A model generated the notes under the pieces. It made no database searches, was not told where the DNA came from, and was given only the letters and a program-made list of their open reading frames with translations. DNA of 64,000 nt. It comes from an uncultured Lachnospiraceae bacterium. Lineage in GTDB: Bacteria > Bacillota > Clostridia > Lachnospirales > Lachnospiraceae. The position numbers and the translations under genes were made by a program. The stretch is taken from positions 27,007 to 91,006 of the forward strand of contig CAJUDX010000005.1 of NCBI GenBank assembly GCA_910584785.1, in the 5' to 3' direction. Shown here one piece after another: positions 35,100 through 43,871 of this stretch. How positions within the stretch are numbered: the first letter of the stretch is position 1; each line of letters begins with the position of its first letter.

Positions 35100-36515
35100 A
35101 TGGTTTTCGTATCTCCTGTTTTTATCTTTATCTTTCTGCCCCTGACGCTTCTTTGCTATGCAGCGGCGGAATTTACCAGAAAAAAATGGATAAAAAACTT
35201 TACCCTGCTTCTCTTTTCCCTGATTTTTTATGCCTGGGGCGGAATGAGCTATCTGCTTTTACTGATGCTATCTATCGTGGTCAATTACTTCTTTGGACGG
35301 TTATTGGAACGGGGAAAAAAACGAAAAAACATCCTGATTCTTTCCATTATTTATAATGTGGGGATTCTCTTTGTTTTTAAATACTTTAACTTTTTTATGG
35401 ACAGTATCCGCGGTGCCGCAGGACTGATGCACATGGATTTTGCCCTGGTCGTCCCCGCCATCACCCTGCCCATCGGAATTTCCTTCTTTACCTTTCAGAT
35501 TATGTCTTATATCTTTGACGTTTACCTGGAAAAGGTGGAAGTACAGAAAAATATACTTGACCTTGCCCTTTATATTATGCTTTTTCCGCAGCTGATCGCC
35601 GGACCGATTGTGCGCTATATCGATGTCAACCGGGAAATTAAACAGCGGCACACCAGCCTGGAAATGGTCCATGACGGGCTGATTCGTTTTATGATTGGCT
35701 TTAATAAAAAGATTTTATTAGCCAACGGCATGGGCTATGTCGCCGATACCATTTTCTCAGAAATTCATCTGGTTAACACACCACACGCCTGGCTGGGTGC
35801 AATCTGCTATGCACTGCAGATTTATATGGACTTTTCCTCTTATTCGGATATGGCGATTGGTCTGGGAAAACTATTTGGATTCCACTTTTTGGAGAATTTT
35901 AATTACCCTTATCTCTCTTTGAGCATCAAGGAATTTTGGAGAAGATGGCATATTTCCCTGTCCAGCTGGTTTCGGGATTATGTCTATATCCCACTGGGAG
36001 GAAACCGGCACGGCAAAATGGCAACCTACCGCAACCTTATGATTGTATTCATCCTTACCGGATTCTGGCACGGAGCAAACTGGACCTTTATTCTGTGGGG
36101 ATTATTCCATGGTATTTTCCTGATTTTAGAGAGAGGAAGATTTGGAACATTATTAGATAAGCTTCCTGGAATTATCAAACGAATCTATACCTTGGTGGTT
36201 GTGCTGATTGGATGGGTATTTTTCCGCTGTGAATCCTTAATCGATGCACTGCACTACCTCCGGGCGATGTTTGCATTTGATTTTTCGGATCTGCATCGGC
36301 TGACTGTAACGGAATGCCTGGATCGGGAATTTTGGTTTTTATTTGTCCTGTCCCTTATCGGTTCGCTGCCGCTTATCCCTGTACTGAGGAAAAAATTCAG
36401 TGAAAATGCGGCATTGGGAATGCTCGCAGAATTTGGACTGTTGGGAAGCTTTGCTTTTGCTGTATGTTACATGGTGGGAGCGGACTTTAATCCTTTTATT
36501 TATTTCAGGTTTTAA
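35100..36515 (+). CDS. MBOAT-family O-acyltransferase (AlgI/DltB-like)
   Basis: A 471-residue polytopic membrane protein. The MBOAT signature is clear: FWRRWHISLSSWFRDYVYIPLGGNR (about 278-302) and the catalytic His in GFWHGANWTF about 30 residues later. It takes acetyl groups from a cytoplasmic donor and passes them outward, most likely to the AlgJ-like protein encoded just upstream. GGAGG precedes the ATG at 35100. It could also acylate lipoteichoic or capsular sugars; no dlt genes or polymer synthase are in view. Confidence 0.93.
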   Translation: MVFVSPVFIFIFLPLTLLCYAAAEFTRKKWIKNFTLLLFSLIFYAWGGMSYLLLLMLSIVVNYFFGRLLERGKKRKNILILSIIYNVGILFVFKYFNFFMDSIRGAAGLMHMDFALVVPAITLPIGISFFTFQIMSYIFDVYLEKVEVQKNILDLALYIMLFPQLIAGPIVRYIDVNREIKQRHTSLEMVHDGLIRFMIGFNKKILLANGMGYVADTIFSEIHLVNTPHAWLGAICYALQIYMDFSSYSDMAIGLGKLFGFHFLENFNYPYLSLSIKEFWRRWHISLSSWFRDYVYIPLGGNRHGKMATYRNLMIVFILTGFWHGANWTFILWGLFHGIFLILERGRFGTLLDKLPGIIKRIYTLVVVLIGWVFFRCESLIDALHYLRAMFAFDFSDLHRLTVTECLDREFWFLFVLSLIGSLPLIPVLRKKFSENAALGMLAEFGLLGSFAFAVCYMVGADFNPFIYFRF

Positions 36516-36630
36516 AAAGCAGGGAGCTGCTGCAAAATAACGGCTAAATGCACGATATAGATCAGAAACCACTGGCATTTCATCCATATATTGTGCATCA
36601 GCCGCATTTTGCAAAAGCTCCTTGTTTTTT
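36515..36630. terminator. Very long bidirectional hairpin terminator
   Basis: Arms at 36520-36560 and 36586-36624 form an imperfect stem of about 35 pairs (CAGGGAGCT, TGCAAAAT, GGCT, ATGCAC and ATATA all find partners) with a 25-nt loop and T-runs on both sides. It separates the MBOAT gene from the convergent alpha-galactosidase. It is much longer than a usual intrinsic terminator. Confidence 0.75.
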
Positions 36631-36682
36631 CTATTTCTTTGTATGTATCTTATTTTTCAGTAATTCTTTTCTATTCAGGCAG

Positions 36683-38875
36683 CTATACCTCAACCTTCTG
36701 CAAATGATACTGAAAAGCAGTATATTCCGGCACTTCCCTTGGGATCGGGATACCTGCATTCATCAGGGCAGCACCTGAAGAAGTCTGCTCTCCTCCATTG
36801 ATTTGATACATGGCGTCTGGTTCAAGGCCCTTTGCACAGATATATTCCTGAGGTCCGTTGCAGGTTAGGTTCGTCACCACCACACTGAGCAGGGATTCCG
36901 TCTTGTCCTTGGTTACATGCTGCCAGGCGGTCATATTGCCCGGTTCAAAAGGATTCGTCAGGCGATAGAAGTCCCCGTAAAAGGTAATATGGTAGTATTT
37001 GCGGAAAAGGTCGCTCTGTTCCTTACAAAGCTTTCGCTCCTCTTCAGACAGGTGTGTGGCATCAAGTTCATAGCCAAAGGTTCCGCACATGGCAACGACT
37101 GCCTTGGTCTTTAACGGCACCAGTTTTCCGCTGTCAGAAATATGCGCACCCATGGTAGAAGTCGGATAGACAAAGGATGTGCCATAATGCAGCTTTAAGC
37201 GGTCAATGGGATGGTTATTATCGCTGACCCAATACTGCGGATAGTAATGCAGCATCGCCGCATCGTAGCGCCCGCCGCCTCCGCTGCAGCCCTCAAAAAG
37301 AATATCAGGATGGGTAAGGATAATTTCATTCATCACACGGTAAAGACCCAGAATGTAGCGGTGGTAAACCTCCCCCTGTTTATCGGCAGGAAGGGCATTA
37401 GACCAGATATCGGCAAGGGAGCGGTTAATATCCCACTTGACATAGTAAATATTAGCATCATCCAGGATGGAATTTACACTCTTGATCAAATAGTCCTGAA
37501 CATCCTTACGGCTCATATCCAGGGCCATCTGATTGCGGCTGCGCACGGCATGACGTCCGGGAATCTGCATCGCCCATTCGGGATGCGCACGGTAAAGGTC
37601 GCTGTCTTCCGATACCATCTCCGGCTCAAACCAAATACCAAACTTCATATCCAGCGCATTGATCTGCTCGACAAGCTGGTGCAGTCCGCATTTGATTTTA
37701 TCTTTATTCACATACCAGTCACCCAGTCCGCTGTTGTCATCATCGCGTTTGCCAAACCAACCGTCATCCATCACCAGAAGGTCCACGCCCATCTTTTTTG
37801 CCGCCTTGGCAATTTCCACCAGCTTAACATCGTCAAAATCCATAAACGCTGCTTCCCAGCTGTTAATCAGCACAGGGCGCTGTACCTTGCTGACAAACTT
37901 ACTCCGGCAGAGATTCGTGCGGTAAAAATCATGGTAAAGGTGTGAAAGTCCGGTAAATCCATGTTGTGAAAAAGCCATGACCACTTCAGGAGCTTCAAAA
38001 ACATCGCCGGGATTAAGCTCATAAACGAATTGCTTGGGATTAATTCCCATCACAAAGCGTAGTTGATCGTACTGATCAAGTTCGGCCTCAGCAAGGAAGT
38101 TCCCGCTGTACATTAAGGAAAAACCATAGCATTTCCCAAAATCTTCGGTAGCCTGCTTATCACAGAGAATAACAAAGGGGTTCTGCTGATGGCTGGATGA
38201 ACCGCGGATACTGCCAATCGAATGAATATGATGAGTCATTCTTTGTCGCTCAACCTGGCGCTCCTGACCATAACGACCAGGCAGACTGACTAAATCAAAG
38301 GCTGATCCATTTAACCAGTCCAGACAAACTGACATTATCTTCCGCAGATGAATGGGGGAAGATCCAGCATTCTTTACTTTTAATGCGCGGGTGATAATGT
38401 CTGCCTCTTCAAATACACTGTAAAGCAGCGTCAGCTCTACCTTGCTCACTGCGTCGCAAAGGGTGATCTCCAGGCTCTGTACATGATCACCGGGATTGGC
38501 AAACACACAGGGAAGGGTATCCAGCTGGTATTTTCCATCCAGAATACGGTAATTGTTTACTTTTCCGTGAAAAGAATAGCTTCCATCCCCATTCACCACC
38601 TCGATACTGGGCGTGCGGAAATCTCCCTGCTGCTGTGTGGAAAATTCCTGCGGCTGGGCATCCAGAGAAAAGGTTCTTTCATTTCGGGACTCGTAAGGAT
38701 TCCCGGAAAAACCCCGGTCATACTGCTGAATCTGATAAGATACATCGTTATCAGAAATCGTCGGGCCATAATACAAATGCAAAAGGTAATCCAGATTTCC
38801 CACTTTCATCTGGTATGTAGTGTTCTTTGTGTGCAGGGTAATTGTCTTGTATTCTTCCTGATAAATAATACTCAT
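36683..38875 (-). CDS. Alpha-galactosidase, GH36 (second copy)
   Basis: A 730-residue cytoplasmic GH36 enzyme with nucleophile Asp482 in KWDINR and acid/base Asp538 in CSGGGGRYD. It keeps the usual WFEPEM motif that is altered in the first copy. The two are clearly paralogous, but many positions differ, so this is not a recent duplication. GGAGG lies upstream of the ATG, somewhat far at about 13 nt. It has its own promoter and lies next to its own AraC regulator, which suggests a different inducing sugar. Confidence 0.95.
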   Translation of the reverse strand: MSIIYQEEYKTITLHTKNTTYQMKVGNLDYLLHLYYGPTISDNDVSYQIQQYDRGFSGNPYESRNERTFSLDAQPQEFSTQQQGDFRTPSIEVVNGDGSYSFHGKVNNYRILDGKYQLDTLPCVFANPGDHVQSLEITLCDAVSKVELTLLYSVFEEADIITRALKVKNAGSSPIHLRKIMSVCLDWLNGSAFDLVSLPGRYGQERQVERQRMTHHIHSIGSIRGSSSHQQNPFVILCDKQATEDFGKCYGFSLMYSGNFLAEAELDQYDQLRFVMGINPKQFVYELNPGDVFEAPEVVMAFSQHGFTGLSHLYHDFYRTNLCRSKFVSKVQRPVLINSWEAAFMDFDDVKLVEIAKAAKKMGVDLLVMDDGWFGKRDDDNSGLGDWYVNKDKIKCGLHQLVEQINALDMKFGIWFEPEMVSEDSDLYRAHPEWAMQIPGRHAVRSRNQMALDMSRKDVQDYLIKSVNSILDDANIYYVKWDINRSLADIWSNALPADKQGEVYHRYILGLYRVMNEIILTHPDILFEGCSGGGGRYDAAMLHYYPQYWVSDNNHPIDRLKLHYGTSFVYPTSTMGAHISDSGKLVPLKTKAVVAMCGTFGYELDATHLSEEERKLCKEQSDLFRKYYHITFYGDFYRLTNPFEPGNMTAWQHVTKDKTESLLSVVVTNLTCNGPQEYICAKGLEPDAMYQINGGEQTSSGAALMNAGIPIPREVPEYTAFQYHLQKVEV

Positions 38876-38979
38876 AGCCTTCTTACGTCCTCCTGGTTTA
38901 TGATTTCATTTTGTGTATTTGATTACTATCCACTTTCTGCTTGCTTTCTACCGCTGCTACAGGATAAATATTTGTACTC

Positions 38980-39008
38980 ATTATACAAAAAAAGACCAGG
39001 GGATTCAA
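38980..39008 (-). promoter_or_regulatory. Promoter of the second alpha-galactosidase
   Basis: TTGAAT (39003-39008) and TATAAT (38980-38985) are 17 bp apart on the minus strand, about 105 bp before the start codon. Confidence 0.65.
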
Positions 39009-39158
39009 GAAGCGAAATAAACAATTATCAGTTCTGTTCATGGATAAAATAGTCAAATCGTTCTTTGGGATTAGCCAAGTTTAACCTTTTTCCACTTCAC
39101 AGAGCCAGCATTATCTATCAGGTTTATCAAATCCAAAAAGCCACGTTTTTTCCTGCCC

Positions 39159-40127
39159 TTACACCCGTATCTTCTTCTCCCTCCGATACTCCTTCGGCGA
39201 TATGCCAAAGTATTCCCTGAACAGACGATGAAAATAGCTGGTATTATCATACCCCACTTCGATACTGATATCTGAAATCGTCGCCCTGGTGTTTAAGAGC
39301 AGGTGAGCGGCGAGATTTAATCGCTTGATCTGCAAAAGTTCCTTATAGTTTTTCCCTGTCATTTTCTTAATTGCACGGGACAGCCAATAAATATCATAGC
39401 CCAGTAAATGACAGAGTTCATTCAGCCTTCCGTCCCGGTAATGTTCTTCAATATACCGCAGTACGTCCATCAATAAATTAGGTTCAAAGGTCTCCGGTCC
39501 CAAATCCATCTTATCCGTATAATTGACAAGTGTCATAAACAAAAGCCCCATCCCCGTTTGATTAAGAATATAGGTATTCGGCTGAGGGTTTACCAGACTC
39601 CAGGCCATGTTTTCCAAAATATGCTGTACCGGAAGTACATCAGCAACTTTACAATGAATATATTTATTTCCTTCCCTGCCATTTTTCAAATAATCCAGCA
39701 TATAATTCCGCAGAAGATTTTCTCCGTCTCCCAACATGGAAAAAATAAGTTCAAAAAAATCCGGGAGAAAAAGAAAATGCAGGGCCACATCCTGATCGCC
39801 TGCCGGAAGGATCTCCTGGTCGGCATCCGGGCTGACAAGCAATAACTCTCCCTGCTTTAATATCACTCTCTGATGCTCAATGCAATGCAGCAGCTGTCCC
39901 CTGCACACATACATTCCCTCAATATAGTTTCGTTTATTCCGGGAATAATGCACAAAGCGGCAATGGCGGCAAATCTGCATCAATTCTCCTTCAACCAGCA
40001 TCGCTTTCCTGTCCAGGTCGGGATAGTTTCCCTCGATATAGCGGGATTTTCCTTTTCCCTCTAAAAGCCTTCTTTCCTCTTGTGTTAATTCACTTAACTG
40101 TTTAATCAATTTGTCATTCATTTCCAT
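39159..40127 (-). CDS. AraC-family transcriptional regulator
   Basis: A regulator of about 322 residues. The N-terminal part (to about 215) is a sensor domain containing a Cys/His-bearing stretch (MQICRHCRFVHYSRNK). The C-terminal AraC DNA-binding domain has RLNELCHLLGYDIYWLSRAIKK and TISDIEVGYD-type second HTH ending in FGISPKEYRREK. ATGs at 40127 and 40121 are both possible; the longer open frame begins at a TTG without support. It lies upstream of the second alpha-galactosidase on the same strand and probably controls it. Confidence 0.85.
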   Translation of the reverse strand: MEMNDKLIKQLSELTQEERRLLEGKGKSRYIEGNYPDLDRKAMLVEGELMQICRHCRFVHYSRNKRNYIEGMYVCRGQLLHCIEHQRVILKQGELLLVSPDADQEILPAGDQDVALHFLFLPDFFELIFSMLGDGENLLRNYMLDYLKNGREGNKYIHCKVADVLPVQHILENMAWSLVNPQPNTYILNQTGMGLLFMTLVNYTDKMDLGPETFEPNLLMDVLRYIEEHYRDGRLNELCHLLGYDIYWLSRAIKKMTGKNYKELLQIKRLNLAAHLLLNTRATISDISIEVGYDNTSYFHRLFREYFGISPKEYRREKKIRV

Positions 40128-40234
40128 ACCTATATTCTCAGGCAAAACCTGTGCTTTCAATTAACGTTCCATTTATTATTCGTATCTGCCGCCAAATTAT
40201 GACAGTTTTTGCAATTTTTCTTCCCATTCTGCCA

Positions 40235-40263
40235 TTGCTTTTTTCTAATATTCCTGCTATAGT
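40235..40263 (+). promoter_or_regulatory. Promoter of the small orphan gene
   Basis: TTGCTT (40235-40240) and TATAGT (40258-40263, with TGc extension) are 17 bp apart. AGGAGG follows at 40276-40281, 8 nt before the ATG at 40290. Confidence 0.6.
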
Positions 40264-40289
40264 CTATATAACGATAGGAGGTTTATCAT

Positions 40290-40583
40290 ATGAGCGCTCA
40301 ATTATCATCTTCTGCACGTTCCTGTTCCTGCAAAAACTATTTGCCGCTGCTCAGGAAACGAAAAATCCAGTGGTTTCTTTCCCGGATTTCCCTGTATGAA
40401 ACAAAGGGATGCGATTTACTGGAGGCGATTGATTTTGCTATTGATGACTGTCTGGTGGAAGGTATTTTCTATCCCCTCTTTATGCATCGCCGTGAGGAAA
40501 TAAAAGAACTCCTCTTGCAGCAATTTCCGGTGGCTTTTACTCATTACCTTTATTTTTTTACCGAGCACAGTCTTGTAGAATAG
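40290..40583 (+). CDS. Small protein resembling the tail of Rpn/PD-(D/E)XK transposase-type proteins
   Basis: A 97-residue basic protein with its own promoter and a strong AGGAGG. The segment LEAIDFAIDDCLVEGIFYPLFMHRREEIKELLLQQF resembles the conserved C-terminal stretch of Lachnospiraceae Rpn-like (recombination-promoting nuclease) proteins, but the catalytic nuclease domain is missing. The N-terminus has two close cysteines (SCSC). Its end overlaps the 3' end of cobA-hemD on the other strand by 26 bp. It may be a mini-protein derived from, or a relic of, such an element. The function is unknown and the resemblance is from memory only. Confidence 0.6.
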   Translation: MSAQLSSSARSCSCKNYLPLLRKRKIQWFLSRISLYETKGCDLLEAIDFAIDDCLVEGIFYPLFMHRREEIKELLLQQFPVAFTHYLYFFTEHSLVE

Positions 40584-42075
40584 CCTGAACCAGCCCGCTG
40601 GCGCTGGCCTCCCTGGCGATACAGTCAGGATAAAACCCTGCCTTCTGTAATGCCAGGGCAGTAACTTCACCAATACAGCAGAGCTTTATCCCCATGGAAT
40701 CCACTCTGCTGTTCCCATGCTCTTTCAAAAAAGCCCTGATCCCTGAAGCACTGGCAAAGGTAAGATAGGTATAATCCCTCAGCCGTTCTTCGGAACAGAA
40801 TGCATTTCCCGTCACATCATAAATCGGAAGGTCTGTAAACCTCACCCCCGCATCTTTGAGGATTTCTGTCAATTCCTCTGACCCCTGTTTAGCCCTTGGA
40901 ATCAGCACCCGTTCATTTTTTTTCAGGCACTTTGCCAGTCCCAGCCCCAAATCACGCCCCGTATAACACGCAGGCATATAATCCGGCTGAAGATGAAATT
41001 CCTTTAATGCAAGGCATGTCCCCATTCCAATTACGGCAATCTTTATCCCCCCCAGCTTCCGCAAATCCCAAAACTGCCCAGCCTCCCGATGAAAAAATCC
41101 CTGAAAATACCGCCGCACCCCATTTGCACTGGTAAATACAAGCCAGGTATACTCTCCCAGATGTTCATAGCTGCTCTGCATCTTTTCTTCATTGATGGGA
41201 AGCACAGACAAGCTCCCTGCTGTCTCCGCCTCTATCCCTGCCCCGGCAAACTTCTCCTTAAGCCGCTCCAAAAGCGCAGGGGTTCCAATCATCCCCACCA
41301 AAGGCTTTTCCGATTTTACCGTGGGTTCCGCTTTGCTGTTCGCCCAGCCAAGACGCAGACCCGCCGTCTCCCCCACAACAATAACCGCCGGCGTTTTCAG
41401 TCCCGCCTTCTGCACTTGCTTTTCTATCGTTTCCAGTGTGCCAAATACCTCTCTCTGTCCGGGAAGCGTGCCCTCCTGAATCACTGCCGCCGGCGTCTCC
41501 TTTTTCCATCCCTGTTTCTGTAATCCCTCTGCAATCTCCCCCAAATGGCTTAATCCCATTAAGCAGACAACCGTTCCGCCGCAATTGCCCAGATGGTAAA
41601 AATCCTCCGGCAGTCCCCCATCTGCTTTTGTATGCCCGGTAAAAATATGCAAACTCCTCCCCAGCTGCCGGTGCGTAACGGGTATACCTGCTAAAGCGGG
41701 TACAGCAGTCGCTGACGAAACACCGGGGATAACATAAACCGCAATCCCCGCGTTCTGCAAGGCCAGCACTTCCTCTCCTCCCCGCCCAAAAACAAAGGGA
41801 TCACCGCCCTTTAAGCGTACCACCTGCTGTCCCAGCTTTGCCTGCCGGATTAAAATAGCATGAATTTCCTCCTGGGGATATGCATGATTCCCTTTTCGTT
41901 TCCCCACATAGATTTTTTCACAGCCCTCCCTCCCGTAATCCAAAAGACGCTCCGATACCAGGGAATCATAAACAATACAATCACAGGTTTTCAACAGCTC
42001 CATTCCTTTAACCGTAATCAATCCCTCATCCCCCGGTCCCGCACCTACCAAATACACCTGTCCTGTCTTTTCCAT
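40558..42075 (-). CDS. cobA-hemD: Fused uroporphyrinogen-III C-methyltransferase / uroporphyrinogen-III synthase
   Basis: A 505-residue two-domain enzyme. The N-terminal SAM-dependent methyltransferase (about 1-240: VYLVGAGPGDEGLITVKG, VRLKGGDPFVFGRGGEE) makes precorrin-2 from uroporphyrinogen III. The C-terminal HemD domain (about 265-500) closes hydroxymethylbilane to uroporphyrinogen III. The ATG at 42075 has GGAGGAG upstream; the longer frame to 42138 overlaps hemC and lacks support. It starts 1 bp after the hemC stop. Such fusions are common in Clostridia and direct tetrapyrrole flow to sirohaem or cobalamin. Confidence 0.95.
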   Translation of the reverse strand: MEKTGQVYLVGAGPGDEGLITVKGMELLKTCDCIVYDSLVSERLLDYGREGCEKIYVGKRKGNHAYPQEEIHAILIRQAKLGQQVVRLKGGDPFVFGRGGEEVLALQNAGIAVYVIPGVSSATAVPALAGIPVTHRQLGRSLHIFTGHTKADGGLPEDFYHLGNCGGTVVCLMGLSHLGEIAEGLQKQGWKKETPAAVIQEGTLPGQREVFGTLETIEKQVQKAGLKTPAVIVVGETAGLRLGWANSKAEPTVKSEKPLVGMIGTPALLERLKEKFAGAGIEAETAGSLSVLPINEEKMQSSYEHLGEYTWLVFTSANGVRRYFQGFFHREAGQFWDLRKLGGIKIAVIGMGTCLALKEFHLQPDYMPACYTGRDLGLGLAKCLKKNERVLIPRAKQGSEELTEILKDAGVRFTDLPIYDVTGNAFCSEERLRDYTYLTFASASGIRAFLKEHGNSRVDSMGIKLCCIGEVTALALQKAGFYPDCIAREASASGLVQAILQDCAR

Positions 42076-42076
42076 C

Positions 42077-43006
42077 CTATTCTCCTCCCAGCAGCTGATT
42101 CGCCAGATCCTTTGCCGCCCTTTTCGCCGCCTCTTCATCCTCCCCGTCCATAATAAAGGTTAAAACCGCTCTGCGCCTTTTCCCATCCTTTTCATAAATA
42201 CCAGACAACCGTCCTTTTCTCCCATCCTCCAATCTTTCACAATACACCCCCACCGGCGCATGACATCCTGCGTTCAGCCGGTGAAGAACCTCCCTCTCGG
42301 TCAAAAACTGACGCATTGCCCCCGGATCGGACACAGCCTCTGCTATCCGGTTGATTTCCTCTCCTTTTCGTCCCTCAATCACTAGAATCCCCTGTCCGCC
42401 AGCCGGAATCATTTCCTGTGCTGTAAAATAGTGAAATTCATAATTCCCATCACGCTCATCCAATAATCCCAGCCGTTCTAATCCCGCAGCTGCCAGCACA
42501 ATCCCATCGTACCTTCCCTCTTCCAGCCGCTTAAGCCGGCTCAATACATTACCGCGCAAGCTTTCAACCACAACCTCCTTTCGCAGCTGACCTGCTGCTG
42601 CCATATCCTCCAGCTGCACCTTCCGCCGCAGTGAAGAAGTTCCAATCCTTCTTACCCGGTGTATCTCCTCCCCCTTCATCGTAACCAGGACGTCCCGCAC
42701 ATCACCACGCGCAAAAGCCCCGACAATTTCCAGCCCTTCTGCCAGTTCCAGCGGCAGATCCTTTGCACTGTGCACGGCAAAGTCAATATCCTCAGCCAAA
42801 AGCGCTTCCTCAAACTCAGAGACAAACACACCCTTCCCGCCAAATGCCAGAAGCGGCTTATCCAAAATCTTATCCCCGACCGTTTTCCGGCAAATAATTT
42901 CAATCTCTACCTGCGGAAACTTCTGTTTCATTGCCTCCGCCACCAACTTCGTCTGTGCCACTGACAACGCACTGCTTCTTGTCCCAATCCGAATTTTTGT
43001 TTTCAT
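42077..43006 (-). CDS. hemC: Hydroxymethylbilane synthase (porphobilinogen deaminase)
   Basis: This enzyme joins four porphobilinogens to hydroxymethylbilane. The N-terminus RIGTRSSALSVAQT, the active-site stretch DFAVHSAKDLP, RRIGTSSLRRKVQ and the dipyrromethane-binding Cys in NAGCHAPVGVYCE are all present. The protein has 309 residues from the ATG at 43006, which lies 4 bp after the upstream stop; an in-frame ATG at 43027 overlapping the upstream gene is possible. Neither has a strong ribosome binding site, so translational coupling is likely. Confidence 0.95.
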   Translation of the reverse strand: MKTKIRIGTRSSALSVAQTKLVAEAMKQKFPQVEIEIICRKTVGDKILDKPLLAFGGKGVFVSEFEEALLAEDIDFAVHSAKDLPLELAEGLEIVGAFARGDVRDVLVTMKGEEIHRVRRIGTSSLRRKVQLEDMAAAGQLRKEVVVESLRGNVLSRLKRLEEGRYDGIVLAAAGLERLGLLDERDGNYEFHYFTAQEMIPAGGQGILVIEGRKGEEINRIAEAVSDPGAMRQFLTEREVLHRLNAGCHAPVGVYCERLEDGRKGRLSGIYEKDGKRRRAVLTFIMDGEDEEAAKRAAKDLANQLLGGE

Positions 43007-43010
43007 TCTA

Positions 43011-43718
43011 TCAATATTCACTTTCATCCTGTTTTTTCATTGCCTCAATCACTTTCCACACATCTTCTTCCTTAATCTCCCCATTCCTCTCAAGCCCCCA
43101 AACAAACAGCCGGGAAAATACTTCTTCCCTTATCTTCGGTTCCTGCACCTTCTCTTTAACCAAAGGCCGCAGCTTCCCCAGTTCTTCCACCAGCTTCCCC
43201 ATTGCCCCAAAAAGCTCATTCCCTATTTTCTCCCGCAAATACCGCGAAGCTGCCGGACTGTTCCCCCCGGTTGTAATCCCGATCACCAGATCACCCTGCC
43301 GGACAAGCGCCGGAAATAAAAAGCTGCTCTCCTCCTTATTATCTGCCACATTTACCGGAATTTTCTTCCCCTGACAGTACCGCGCCATCTTATGGTGGAA
43401 AACTTCATCGCTTGAGGCGCACAGCACCAAATCCATCCCTTCGGCATCCTCGACCGCAGCCCTGCGCCAAACCCCCTTTATCCTTTTCATCCCTTCGCCG
43501 CAAGCACTCCCCTCTCCTCTTATCTGCTTCCCTTCTAATCCCACTTCTTCCCGTTCCTTCAGCAGTTCAAGCATCTCCTCGCAAAATTTCTCCGCCACAA
43601 CCACCACTTCGGCCCCATACTCCGCCATCGCCTTCGCCTTGCGAAAAGCTACCTTTCCTCCCCCCACAACCAGACACCGCTTCCCTTCTAAAGAGACAAA
43701 TAATGGAAAATACGCCAA
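43011..43718 (-). CDS. Precorrin-2 dehydrogenase / sirohydrochlorin ferrochelatase-type protein
   Basis: A 235-residue Met8/SirC-like protein that oxidises precorrin-2 to sirohydrochlorin with NAD and may insert iron. The Rossmann motif is CLVVGGGKVAFRKAKAM; the second region is SFLFPALVRQGDLVIGITTGGNSPAASRYLREKI. The start is a TTG at 43718 with GGAGG 7 nt upstream, supported by the conserved YFPLFVSLEGK right after it. It is the first gene of the cluster with hemC and cobA-hemD. A TATAAT lies at 43788-43793. Confidence 0.9.
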   Translation of the reverse strand: MAYFPLFVSLEGKRCLVVGGGKVAFRKAKAMAEYGAEVVVVAEKFCEEMLELLKEREEVGLEGKQIRGEGSACGEGMKRIKGVWRRAAVEDAEGMDLVLCASSDEVFHHKMARYCQGKKIPVNVADNKEESSFLFPALVRQGDLVIGITTGGNSPAASRYLREKIGNELFGAMGKLVEELGKLRPLVKEKVQEPKIREEVFSRLFVWGLERNGEIKEEDVWKVIEAMKKQDESEY

Positions 43719-43825
43719 AGCAATCCCTCCCTGCTAAATTGAACATGTTAAGACACTCTTCCCCCACGAATCTCATACTTGTTCTCCATTATACATAAAA
43801 AAACAGAATTTGAAAACCGGGCGCG

Positions 43826-43862
43826 AAAAAAAAAACCGGAAATCCTCTTCCAGATTCCCGGT
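43826..43862 (-). terminator. Terminator after the amino-acid ABC operon
   Basis: On the minus strand CCGGGAAT pairs with ATTTCCGG (one mismatch) around a short loop and is followed by ten Ts, 10 bp after the ATPase stop. Confidence 0.85.
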
Positions 43863-43871
43863 TCATCTCTC

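Noticed and set aside
37211..37945. 244-codon open frame on the plus strand
   Set aside because: It is antisense to the GH36 catalytic core and is rich in residues typical of shadow translation.
40151..40399. 82-codon plus-strand frame overlapping the small orphan gene
   Set aside because: It starts upstream of the promoter that serves the 40290 frame and lacks a ribosome binding site.
42078..42138. N-terminal extension of cobA-hemD
   Set aside because: It overlaps the end of hemC, is Arg-rich and lacks a ribosome binding site, whereas 42075 has GGAGGAG.
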